In this document: positions 12,468 through 23,000 of the stretch, in pieces
Layout of the letters: every line of letters begins with the position of its first letter
How positions within the stretch are numbered: position 1 is the first letter of the stretch
Assembly (NCBI GenBank): GCA_050084515.1
Contig: CM114271.1
Coordinates: 34,968,001 to 35,032,000 of the forward strand
DNA from: Blasia pusilla
Lineage: Eukaryota > Marchantiophyta > Marchantiopsida > Blasiales
DNA: 64,000 nt
Reading direction: 5' to 3'
Translations under genes and position numbers: made by a program
Notes under the pieces: generated by a model
What the model was told of the DNA's origin: nothing
Seen by the model: the letters and a program-made list of their open reading frames with translations, nothing else
The model's database searches: none

Positions 12468-13089
12468 AGAAAGAGGATGGACGATTGCATCTCCAATTCA
12501 AGTGGAGGCTTCAAGTGTGAATTCTTTACATTCCACCTGGGCAAAACCAGACAATACATAAACGGAACACCAAAATTAAAGTGCACATAATGATGGACAT
12601 GTTTTGCTGGACTACAAACCAAGCGCTGTATCATTCACCATGCACGAATGTGACACCAATAGCTACTTCTGCAAATTAGCAAATGATATGGATTACATTG
12701 CTACATTTTCTGGAATACTCAATGCAAGTTTTCTGCCAGACTACGCAAATAATCTCACGTACAAACTTTGGTTCTTACATGAAAAAGTCTCAAAGTGGAC
12801 ACCATCCCCTAATCCGGCTTGTAATCCGTGGTCCCGGCTCATAATCAAGTTTGAACAAAATGCTTGCTAATGCTCGTGATCAAGTGCAAACAAAGCGATT
12901 GCTAATTGGCTCGTAATCCGATTCCAATCTCAGTTAATAATCTGATCTCTCCGCGCAACAAGCAAATCACGTTTCTCCCGCTCTTCTGGCTCCGTTCCAC
13001 GTTTGAACTAAACCCACTAATGCTGCCCTAATCCTTGCCCTAATCCCGACTGAACCCTAAGCGAGAAGCCTAATCCCATCGGCTCCGTT

Positions 13090-13155
13090 CCTGGCTCTCC
13101 ACCATCCAACCGTACATCGTCCGTCCCTCCAATAGACGGGGATGGACCCCAAACG
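13090..13155 (-). repeat. Right copy of the inverted terminal-like sequence
   Basis: The reverse complement of this stretch reads GTTTGGGGTCCATCCCCGTC and then TATTGGAGGGACGGACG, matching 2233-2280 over about 40 bp. It lies about 620 bp beyond the last recognisable MULE transposase sequence. It may mark the end of the 11 kb element. Confidence 0.4.
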
Positions 13156-13608
13156 ACGTTGTCGCGACCTTCCCTCCCTCTTTTCCGAACTTAAAACCCA
13201 CGCCCAACGGAGCTCGACGTAGCCTCTACCCTACGCGACTTCAATGCATTTCCAAGACAAACTATGGGCTTCGAGTCTAGCTAGGTCATTCTAAGTCTCG
13301 AGTAGTGTACCCTGAGCACCCTATGCGAAGAAAATGAAAATGCGATTTATTAATGTTTTGTACTTTGGTGTGTGAAACCAAAAACTACACATATTTCCAC
13401 AAAATGTAAAATATGTGAAAAGGGAACGATATCAAAATGACATTCATACCAAAATTATTAGTTGGTTTATGTCATGCATAATTTTGAATTAAATTATTTT
13501 AAGTTATCTTATTGGTTTAGATATTGAGCAATTTTATTCGCTAAAAAAAATAGATATCAAAAGGAAAGGTGATTTCAAAATAAAGAGACATTTTTCAATA
13601 ATAATGCA

Positions 13609-14811
13609 CTAATAAGATACCCATGCAGTGCACGGAAATTAAAAAAAAGTGTTTGAAGAGCTTTTGTTAGTGAAAGAATTAATAATGATACACAAAAACT
13701 CAAAATTTGTTCTTCCTGCCCATAAAACGTGAGACATTTTTTTTCTTGTCCAATTACCACATGTCAATACGGCCTTAAAAAAGAGTGTCAACAATCTTTT
13801 TTTTAAAGCCCTATGTTTTAATTTTAATTTAAAAAATTTAAATAATTTTAAATCTTAAAAGAGTAAGAAAATTTCACTTTTAAATAATACCCATCTCTTG
13901 TAAATAATTTCACTCCTCCGTAAAAGCTCAAACTATAACTATTCTTCCCCTTTCATTCTTCCCACCAAAATAACATTCACTAACCAAAATCTTAGTTAAT
14001 TTTTATTGACAAAATCATTTTCCTTTTCCATTCAAATTCATTTTCCTTTCCTGAAATATAATATTTCTATTTTCTAAAATCTTAGAAGAGTAATAATATT
14101 TCACTGTTCTTAGTAATTACAATCTTCCATTCAAATTTAAATGATATCCCAATACACTAAGTAGTTTTATCTTTCCATAAAATTTAAAAAAATCTATTCC
14201 TCCATTAAATTTTTAGTTAATTTCTCCATCAAATATGAATTGAGGTAAAAATTCTAAAATTTTGCTTACTTATCATATTAATTATATTTTATTAATATTT
14301 ATTATCATCCATTATAATATTAAATTAATTAATATATATTCCATTCAAATCTTTATTTGTTTCCTTTGTTCTATTTCTACACATCTGACATGGCTAAGGC
14401 AAAAAAATTCAAGAGTGTTAACTATTTTGTCTTATTATCTCACTATCTTGCATATGTGGTTGCCAATTATTATAGAGATATTATATAGACCATGATTTTG
14501 ATGGTCATACCTCAAACCCTATGATTTCGGCCTTCCTAGATCATCTTGGACTTCAAAATTCCAAACCAATGCATGAACAATTCTTCTCTTGTTCTCTTGT
14601 TGTACTAAACCTTAAACAACTCTTCTCTTTTATTTAATTTTTCAAAGGTCTAGTGGGCAACTCTTGCCATGCACGGAAGTGAAGGGACCAATCATGTTGG
14701 ACACAAAATATCTTCTTGCTTGTAGAGGAGGAAACATTTTCTTGGGGTTGCCACATGTCAAACAAATAGGTGTTAACAAATCAAGAAGGCACTCTCCAAT
14801 AATAGTATAGA
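13609..14811 (-). mobile_element. Helitron-like element, long copy
   Basis: Read on the - strand it starts TCTATACTATTATTGGAGAG after an A. It shares its first 70 or so bases and its last 170 or so with the short elements at 59104-59320. It ends with an imperfect hairpin around CCGTGCACTGCATGGG and then TATCTTATTAG before a T. Helitrons insert between A and T, begin with TC and end in CTRR after a hairpin; here the end reads TTAG, so it is slightly decayed. The 900-bp interior is very AT-rich and has no coding frame that I can support, so it would be non-autonomous. Confidence 0.6.
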
Positions 14812-14814
14812 TTA

Positions 14815-16129
14815 TTCACAATCTTCAAAATTATGATATGAAATAAAGAGTAATAATTTTGCAAAGCCTATGTTCAAATACGCTTAGGAGAAAGAAGGAG
14901 AGGAAGAATGTGGACAAAGAAAAAAAATAGTAGGGATGATATGTACTTGTCCCAAAATCCACAAAAATAATTATTATTTTATCCCAAATAAGGATTCATG
15001 CACAAATGTCACTTTCTCATATGGAACTCTAAATATCGTTGTATTACACTACTTTGATTTAGACCCTTGAGCTTGCGTAATATCAAACTCTACCAAAACA
15101 CACCCTAAATGAATTGGCCCGATCTGAATATCATAATTTTTTTCATAGATAAAGAGCAACAGACATGGAGCATCAAAATGGCAACTTATTAATTTTTTTT
15201 ATAAATGTCTTATAATTGGTAAATTCAAACATAAACTAACATAACTAAACTTTTGGACTTTGAATCGTAATAGAGATGCATGTGAGGTTTACATGGTCTC
15301 TCTTAGGGCTTCATCCCATGAGTGAAGAAAGTCTCCAATATTTTCTGTGCCCAAAAATTTTGGGCGCGGAATTGGTCCAACGTCGTGGTAGTCATATTTG
15401 ACGGAGGACCAAAAGTAATAAGCTAGGACCAATTTTTTTGGCTCCATCAATCGTTGGATAATCGTTTAGGGTGCAAAAAATGGCCACGACCTCCACATGT
15501 GTTCATGGGATCGGCCCCTTAATGTCGCTCATGCCGTGACAAACTCATCGCGATATAATACAATGATATCTCATACACACGCATCAGTAAGCATGCCCAT
15601 GCGTTGCCCCGACATCAAAACTTAACTTTAAAAGACCCCACTTCCTTGGGTTCTGAGTTGGAAAATACATAGAAACTAAGTTTAGTCGTTACCTTTGCAA
15701 CCCTGGAAGGAATAATTTTGGATATTATGATTCTCGCAATCTCGCCAATCCCACCTCGTGCGCCTACTCTCCTTGAACGTCAATCTCTAGTATTGCAGAA
15801 GCGTACGTTCAGTAGGACACGCTCTTATCTCCGACCTGCACCCAAACGCACTCACATTAGTCTGGCTTTGGGTTAAGCGGCCTTCCAACCCACCGAGTCC
15901 TCAACTCGGCATCTCAATAAGCTCAACCTTTCTTACTTCCTAGGTTCCCAAGATGGCAAGTCCTTCAAGACTTGAACATACTTTTTGGTTAGTCTAGGAA
16001 CCTAAAATGGCAACTGCACGCCTAGCGGTTCCAATTGTTCAACGGACCTCGTACGAGTTCCTAACCGGGACTCAAGTAATTGAATCGCGGGTTGGAATCC
16101 AAGAGGCATCTCTAAGAATCACCTCAATA
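14815..16129. other. No gene supported, AT-rich
   Basis: Mostly AT-rich sequence with no usable coding frame. One small perfect palindrome, GCCCAAAAATTTTGGGC, lies near 15350. Towards the right end the base composition becomes more balanced as the LTR-like palindrome begins. Confidence 0.5.
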
Positions 16130-17009
16130 GACTTAGTATAGGTTTTCAAGCCCAACTCTAAACTCCGGATCCGTTCCATGCTCTTGAGCCGCCCTGTAGC
16201 GCCCAAAGTGGAGTTCGAGTCCCAAGCACCCTTGGAGACCTTCCCCCTTACTAGTACTTTTGGGGATCTCCAAACAACCCCTACCTTTGAAAAGAATGGT
16301 CGGGCCCTTCATTGTGGCCCTCAACCCGACTCTACTTACAGTCATTTTTGGGTTTTTTCTCATCCGCTTCTAGTGCGTTTTCAAAGATCTTTAGTGCGTA
16401 TGAACCGGATTTTTATAAGCTTTCCAACGCATCTTATTAGTCCCAAACGCATCTTGGCTCTAAAAGTTATGGCCATAAATACAGTCGGAAACTCTCAAAC
16501 GCTAGTGGCATCCCAAATCCGGATTCCTCCCTTTGGCAACCCACTTCCTAGACTTGACTCCTTTCAAGTCTTGATTCGCGTTTGGTCCAGGTTTCTAATC
16601 GTGACCATAACACATCAAACGCGAAGCCTTACTTGTGTCTCGTCTCTTCTCTGAGACCACTCCAATGCGCAAACCATCTTAGCATGAGCCCGCTAGTGTT
16701 CCGATGTTTCGCTTTGGCACTCGTTTGGTCATGAGGGTCGCGACATCCCAGGTATTATCTTCCAATTAATCTCCACTCCCTCCTTGTACCAGATTTCATG
16801 GTGCTTGTGTCTCTCACGACATACGAGTTCTGGATGAAGTGCAAGTAGGAGTGAGATACCTTGGCTCCTAGGCTCCATCGCAAGTATGAGATTAGAAATC
16901 CAAGTTGAAAATGGTGATCAAAATCGAGGCGCTTGGTAGCAAACATAAGTGTCATTAAGATAGAGAGACATTTGAAAGCACCCTGGTCCTATCTCACACA
17001 CAACAAGAG

Positions 17010-17347
17010 AGGTGCTCCAACGGCCCAACATGAGAAAGATGGCTTGGGAAAGCCATCTTCCTCCCTTATATAGGGTTGGGAAGAGCCAAAAGGCTCTTGC
17101 CCTAAAAATAGCTATCCTCCTTGTAACTTGCCCGCACAAGTTACCAAGAGCGGGTGACCTGCTCAACAAGTCACCCAACTGTGAAAGATCTCAATAGGAA
17201 AGTTTTCAGAAACGATGTTTCTCACAAAATGGACCTATCCTCAATCTCATCCGACACCTCGGGACAAAGTTACACTCAAGATAGTCTGTTGGCTCTTATG
17301 CCCTATCCACGATAGATCTCGCCCTATCAACTACTCAGATGTGACAC
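17010..17347 (-). mobile_element. LTR-like sequence, left half of palindrome
   Basis: It is related to 46911-47393 and 49066-49532. Shared blocks are GAGAGGYGCT, CAACATGAGAAAGATGGCTT, the GAAGAGCC stem-loop, CGGGACRAAGTTACAC and AGATGTGAC. On the - strand it carries CCCTATATAAGGG, a good plant TATA box, so transcription would run towards lower coordinates. I infer an LTR promoter region (U3/R). LTR ends, primer-binding site and target duplication were not identified. Confidence 0.55.
17065..17075 (-). promoter_or_regulatory. TATA box of the LTR-like sequence
   Basis: The - strand reads CCCTATATAAGGG. It sits between two short hairpins (17038-17057 and 17081-17097) that recur in the related copy at 47 kb, where the matching - strand site is GGGTATAAGAG. 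The position fits a start of transcription about 30 bases further on the - strand, inside or just before the first hairpin. No transcript data are available here. Confidence 0.5.
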
Positions 17348-17804
17348 GTGTTTTCTTATAAATCTACCTACTACTTTTGACAATGCACGATATGATACAA
17401 AAATTTCAGAGAACGCAGCCCCTCTACAATGCAATCACTTCCCCTCTCTGTAGCCGCACTTAGAGAACTGCCTTCTGTCGCCTCTTCCATGTCTTTAACT
17501 TTTCAATGAAATGAATTAATGAATCATGTGCGTAATGCAAGCTCTCTACAAAGAATGGAGTCGGTTGTCTCCACTACCTCGCTTGCATAGCTACCATCAA
17601 TCTCCCCTTCCACAACTACTGCTTTTCAATAAAGTGAATGAGCTATGTAATGAGGACCCTTGATGATACAATCTGTCCCTTCCAACACCTCACTTGCTCG
17701 CAAGACAAATAGGAGAGCGCATTCAAGATCATAGAGGGGAAGTGACTCCATTGTAGAGGGGCTTCCTTATGTGAATTTTTTGTATTATATTGTGCATTAC
17801 CTAA

Positions 17805-18103
17805 ATTAGTAGGTAGATTTATAAGAAAACATGTGTCATATCTGAGTAGTCGATAGGCCGAGATCTATCGTGGATAGGGCAAAGGAGCCAACGTATTGTC
17901 TTGAGTGTAACTTTGTCTTGAGGTGTCGGATGAGGTTGAGGATAGGTCTGTTGTGTGAGGAACATCATTTCTGACAACTTTCCTATTAAGGTCTTTCACA
18001 GTCAAGTGACTTGTTGAGCAAGTCACCCGCCCCTGGTAACTTGTGCGCGTAGGTTATCAGGAGGATAGTTATTTTTAGGGCAAGAGCCTTTTGGCTCTTC
18101 ATT
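17805..18103 (+). mobile_element. LTR-like sequence, right half of palindrome
   Basis: This is the inverted partner of 17010-17347 and keeps the CAAGAGCCTTTTGGCTCTTC stem-loop at 18081-18100. Homology to the left copy stops just after this stem-loop, which removes the TATA box and the first hairpin. It resumes only at about 19255, after about 1.15 kb of unrelated sequence. Confidence 0.5.
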
Positions 18104-19886
18104 GCTGCCGATCCACAATTTTGACCATGCAACATTGCAAGCTCAAAATGCTTCACTTTTGAAAATTCCTGTGATTAGATGGCCGAGATCCTCGTGCCGG
18201 GAAATGATAGGTCCAATATTTAAAACCTCGCTTGTTCCAATCTTATGAGTTTACATTTGTGAAAGTAGTAAAAAATCTCTGATCAAACTGTGAGCATCTT
18301 TTCCGAAAACTTGTGCATGGGCATCAATACGATAGGCACAACGTTTGCATCACTCAGGGATTCATCGGAGAGGCCCTCGATCTCTTGGCTATGGCGCGGC
18401 GTTGGATTGTGCTAGAGCTCGATTAGATCCAGAGTTGGGAACGCAAATGGCTGCTTAATGCAAATGGTATCTCCTTGACCAAGAATATACTTCTCAACAT
18501 CTGTCTGAGAGATGAATCCCCGATGTACTTAATGTCTGCCAGAGGGATGAATTGCTGAAATAGTCAATGTCTGTTGGATTTATTGTGCATCTGTTGAATT
18601 TTCTACGTGTGTTGGATTTAGTGCGGGGTGTGTGATGAATTGCTATATCAGCGAATCAAAATTTTCACCCTCATCACAAAGACATAGACAGAGAGGGGCG
18701 CCACGGATCGACTGTGAGATTTCATGGATCAAACCAAAGAGGCAAATAGGAAGAATCATGCATCAATATGCAACACCCAAGGGACGTCTACTTGGTAATG
18801 CAACTTCCTCTTACTATTCACAGTATTAGAAATATAGTGTGAAACAAGAATCTAGCTTTGCAGCGTGGTCTATGGGAGACGATTGAAGAGCTTTGAGATT
18901 CCTTTCTAACAACACTATGAGATCCAAGCAAGCATATTCTAAGTCCAAGCAAAAAGGTGGTAAAAAAATCACCTCCAACGTCGTTGCCAGGCTCCAATGT
19001 CCCTCCAACCACGCCTATTCACACAAAACTCCACACTTCCAATTCTCACAACTCCACCTTGCAATTTCGACTTCTTTGACTCCAACTTTGGCCCCAAATT
19101 AGCTATTGGAGGAGTCTGAGTTATACCAAAGTTAATTTATGGACTATTACACACCTATGTGTGGATACAGGATCTCAGTAATTCACATCTAACATACAAA
19201 AATATATGTGGTCGTAAAGTCCCTTTAAACCTCCAATGAACACACTACAGGCATTCTATCGTGACCCTCATAACCAAGCGTCAAGCGGAACATGCAAACT
19301 CTAGCGGGCTCATGCTAGGATGGTTTGTGTGTTGGAGTAGTCTCTTGGAAGAGATGCTAGAGACACAAGAGATGAGATGCGAACAAGGTTGAGCATTTCA
19401 TGTGTTTAATAGGAAACATGGATCAAACGTGAACCAAGACTTGATGAGGAGTTGAGTCTAGGAAGGTTGGTTGCCAAAGAGGTAAGAACCGGATTTGGAA
19501 CATGACTAGAATTTGGGGTTTCAATTATAATTTGGACCATAACTTCTAGCCTTGAGATGAGTTTGGGACAAGTAAGGTGGCTTATGCAAAGCCACTTCCA
19601 ACGCACGAAAGATATCAGTAAACGCAAAGGTAGAGGCTGAGATATTGGCCAAAAAATTTGTTTAGGGAGTTAGGTTGAGGGCCAAAATGAGGGGCATGAG
19701 GGTCTCTTCCCCAAAGGTAAGGGGAGGGCGGAGATCCCCAGAAGTACTAATAACAAGGAAGGTCTCAAAGAGTGCTTGGGACTCGAACCCCACTTTGAGG
19801 CGTTGTAGGGTGACCCAAGGGTATGGAATGGATCGGGAGTTTTAGCGTTGGGATTCGAAACTCGAACAACCTACATAAAAGACAAA

Positions 19887-20085
19887 TCTATATTATCATG
19901 GGAGAGTGCCTTCTTCATTTGCAAACACCTCTATGTTTGACACGTGGCCACTTGGTAAGAAAAAAACGGTCACACGGTATGGACAGCAAGGAAAATTTGA
20001 ATTTGTTCGCAACATCATTAATCTTTCCTTTCACGGGCTATAAACTTTTCAAACACATTTTTTATTTCCATGGGCACTTTACTAA
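19887..20085 (+). mobile_element. Short Helitron-like element
   Basis: It starts with TCTATATTATCATGGGAGAG after an A and ends ...CCATGGGCACTTTACTAA before a T, matching the Helitron rule (A|TC...CTRR|T). At 199 bp it matches the elements at 59.1-59.5 kb along most of its length, including GTGCCTTCTT, TTTGCAAACACCTCT, CATCATTAATCT and TTTCACGGGCTATA. It has no coding capacity. Confidence 0.65.
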
Positions 20086-20792
20086 TAATTGATGCTAGTG
20101 AGGTGCTCCGCACATGTAAATTTCAAATTTAAAAATATTCATCATTAGCTCTCCTCGACCATAAACGATTAGAAGTTTGGAGAACGGAAAAAAAACCCAC
20201 ATACATATATTTTAGGGAGAAAAAAAAATTCGAATTTGATTGACATGTGTCGAACTAGGAGGAGATCTAAATCAAGAAGGGTTCAATAATAATAATAATG
20301 TCCAAATTTGCCATCCATTTCCAATGATAATAAAGCCATAAAATTTAGGCGCCGCCATAAGGTGGGCCCCTTACTGGTCAAGTTTAAAGCAACAACTTTC
20401 CGAAGGATGTCCCGAACTTCGTAGATGTTCTGCCGGCAATAGAACGTTCACGCGACATTGCTCTTACGGAATTTCCAAGCATCCATGAAATCCCGGAATT
20501 GACACCCCCATTAAATCGCTCACTGCACCAGGGTCCGGGGAGTTTTTGGTGACAACCGGTAAAACCGAGCGGCAATTTTCGAATTTTTCTTCATGCCGGC
20601 CGGCTAAATAGATACAAATACAAAGGAAACCGGTAAGTGAGAAATCGGAAATTCTCAAATTCTTCCGACCAGCTCAACACGTAACCCCGGTAAAGGTTCA
20701 GGGCTTTGCGCACTCTCTGGTGCAGGCAGTCTCTGAGTTTCCCTCCGAAGTTGTTGCGGTGGAGGGATAGATTGAGTGCGTGGGCTGTGGAG

Positions 20793-23000
20793 ATGGAGAT
20801 GGCGATGGCGTTGAGTTGGCCCTCGGGCCCGTGTTCAAGTCTCTCGTTCTCGTCCTCTCTCGGCGCGTCCGCGAGTCGATCTGAGCGCTCGCGCCACGGG
20901 AGGAGACTGCGGGCGGACGTCTGCCAGAAGCTGCGGAGAATTGCAATTCCTGGGGCTTGGGATTCGACGCGGAGCCAGAAATCGAAGTCACGGGGTTTAG
21001 CTTTTCGTCTTTCAATAACAGCAGCCACCAAGGAGGCTCCTCAAAATGTGGACTTGCCTTCCGTGCTCCCCAAAAGAAAGAAGAAGCCCAAGGCGACGTC
21101 CAGGAAAATCAAGAAGAGCAGGCGTCCGGCGTCATGGGTGGAGCCTATTCCGAAGGCGCCTGCGAATGGTATGTTGGTTCAGTCGCTCATCCCCGTGGCT
21201 CATGAGGTGATGCGCGCGAAGGCGATCGTGGAGAACGGTGTCAATCACCTCATGGAATCTATACCTGTCAAGACTTGCAGGTACAAGCAGAGGCGTTGTG
21301 GCCGGATGAGAGTCTAGAGCTGTCGAGGTAGGGTTTTTAGGGCTGGATATTTCTTTCGTGCTGGGCTGGACAGAGATAGCCTCATGGCACCTGTGGGACG
21401 GACGATTCGCAGTTTATCGGAATTATCAATTTCCTTCGTGTGATCTTGTGGTGTTTGCAGGTACTGCACGGAGACTCATGTTGGACCCATTGGACATAAT
21501 CTGGCTACCTGTCGTGGCCCGAGTGCTGATCGGCGACATTCTCGCCATGTTTGGATAAAAGGGACTGTTGACGACGTCATTGTACCAGTAGAAGCGTACC
21601 ATCTTGCAGATAGACTGGATGCACCCATAACTCATGAGCAGCGTTTTGATGTCGAGAGGATTTTAGCTATCGATGAACTTTGCATACAAGCAGGTGTAAA
21701 TGTGCCCGAGTACCCGACAAAGAGATACACGGAACCTGTTCTGCCTACCACCAGAAAGAAACGGGAGGATGCCGAATGGATGGGAGACGGGAAATTTATG
21801 GGATACACAATTAATAGAAGCAGGCTTTCAAGCATTGAACCTTCGAATTCCTCGTATGGGACTGGCTTTGTGGAAGAGGTGAACACTGTTGATAGTCGTT
21901 TAGAGGAGTGGGCTGATGAAACTCTATCTACTGTAGTAACTGACACGGATATAGATTCAGGAGACGTCTCCTATGACTCTGAAGCTTCCTCCAGCTTCAA
22001 ACGCTCGGAAGACGAAGAAGAGAAGAAGAAGAAGAAGAAGAAGAAGAAGAAGAAGAAGAAGAAGAAGAAGATGATGATGATGATGATAACGAAGCAGATA
22101 CCAGTGGGAGCCAGGATAATGGGGAGAGTCGTTATGATACTATCAATAAATCTGCAATTGAAGTAGAGGCAATGCCTTTGCTTGAAATTTATGATGAAGA
22201 CGACCTACAATCTGTCGCAGAGAAAACATTAATAGCATGGGATACTATGCGAGGAGGCGCAAAGAAGCTGATGACCAAGTATCGGGTAGTCTCCTGTGGG
22301 TGAGTCTGCCACCTTTGTCTGTTCTCGATTTTGGTCATTTTCCGCCAATTATCATTGTGACTCGTAGCCTGTCATTTCCTGGTGCTTTTCTTCTGCAGTT
22401 CTGGTATGATCAGTGTTCTGCAATTTCTGATCATTCCAAGACTGTTGCCCTTCACCGAAGGACTGTCAATTCGACTCTTACCCCCTGTACTTGTACGTAG
22501 TTGTACTGATGTTCCTGAGTTATAAGGGAATTCGGTTTTTCTCGCCCAAGCCGGTTCTCTCTTTTTAAGATACGGTCTAAGATGTCTCATACGCACAGTG
22601 CAGATGTGTCCTATGCATATTTCCAGGCAGAAACCCAATGAAGATGCCCGTCTTATTTAATTAGTTCTAATCTCTGTCCAGGTACTGTCCAGAGGTTCAC
22701 GTAGGACCAAGAGGCCATAGAGCGAAAAATTGTGGAGCATTCAAACACCAGTGGCGGGATGGTAAACACGGATGGCAAGATGCGCCTTTGGATGAGTTCA
22801 TCCATCCTCAGTTTGTCTGGCATGTTCGAGATGTTGATGGACCCCCGTTGGAAAGTGCACTTAAAAGGTTCTACGGGAAGGCTCCTGCGGTGGTGGAACT
22901 CTGCGTCCAAGCAGGTGCAGCTGTGCCGGAGAAACATAAACCTTTGATGCGGCTGGACATAGCAATCCCTACTCTTGACGAGCTGGAGCACGTTGTGTAA
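20793..23000 (+). CDS. APO-family chloroplast RNA-binding protein, frame broken in an acidic tract
   Basis: Exons are 20793-21280, 21461-22299 and 22682-23000, with GT-AG junctions and stop TAA. The ATG at 20793 begins a Ser/Arg-rich N-terminus typical of a chloroplast transit peptide. A basic stretch (KRKKKPKATSRKIKKSRR) precedes the first APO domain, which has C-x2-C at residues 162 and 165, HVGPIGH, HVWIKGTVDDV, VEAYHLAD and ELCIQAGV. An acidic linker leads to a second APO domain with CGYC, EVHVGPRGH, FIHPQFVWHVRD and VELCVQAGA. APO proteins bind organelle RNA; APO1 of Arabidopsis supports splicing and photosystem I accumulation. Length would be about 548 aa, longer than the Arabidopsis forms, mainly from the linker. 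The total exon length is not a multiple of three: the frame before the GAA tract (22018-22068) and the frame of the second domain differ by one base. As written, translation would stop at 22166 and lose domain 2. A sequence error or a real null allele are both possible. Confidence 0.9.
22010..22086. repeat. GAA/GAT trinucleotide tract in the APO gene
   Basis: About 17 GAA-type triplets are followed by about 5 GAT triplets. Near its left end GAAGAAGAG interrupts the triplet register by one base. In the frame of exon 3 the tract would encode Glu and Asp; in the upstream frame it encodes Lys and Met. Acidic low-complexity linkers of this kind are prone to slippage and to assembly error. Confidence 0.9.

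Larger units (their letters stand above)
16130..19865. repeat. Large imperfect palindrome of two LTR-like sequences
   Basis: Sequence at 16130-16745 pairs with the reverse complement of 19255-19865. For example, AGCATGAGCCCGCTAG near 16681 pairs with CTAGCGGGCTCATGCT near 19302. Sequence at 17036-17445 pairs with the reverse complement of 17735-18103. The centre is near 17590, with a spacer of about 290 bp. The right half carries about 850 bp more between its two matching blocks than the left. By eye the arms are about 75-85% identical. No protein domain was found inside. Confidence 0.75.

Noticed and set aside
16205-16230. GGAGTTCGAGTCCCAAG as the T-arm of a tRNA gene
   Set aside because: No matching acceptor, D or anticodon arm nearby; the sequence belongs to the LTR-like palindrome, where it occurs in both halves.
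20600-21031. - strand frame of 146 codons opposite APO exon 1
   Set aside because: It is the shadow of the APO coding exon and has no features of its own.
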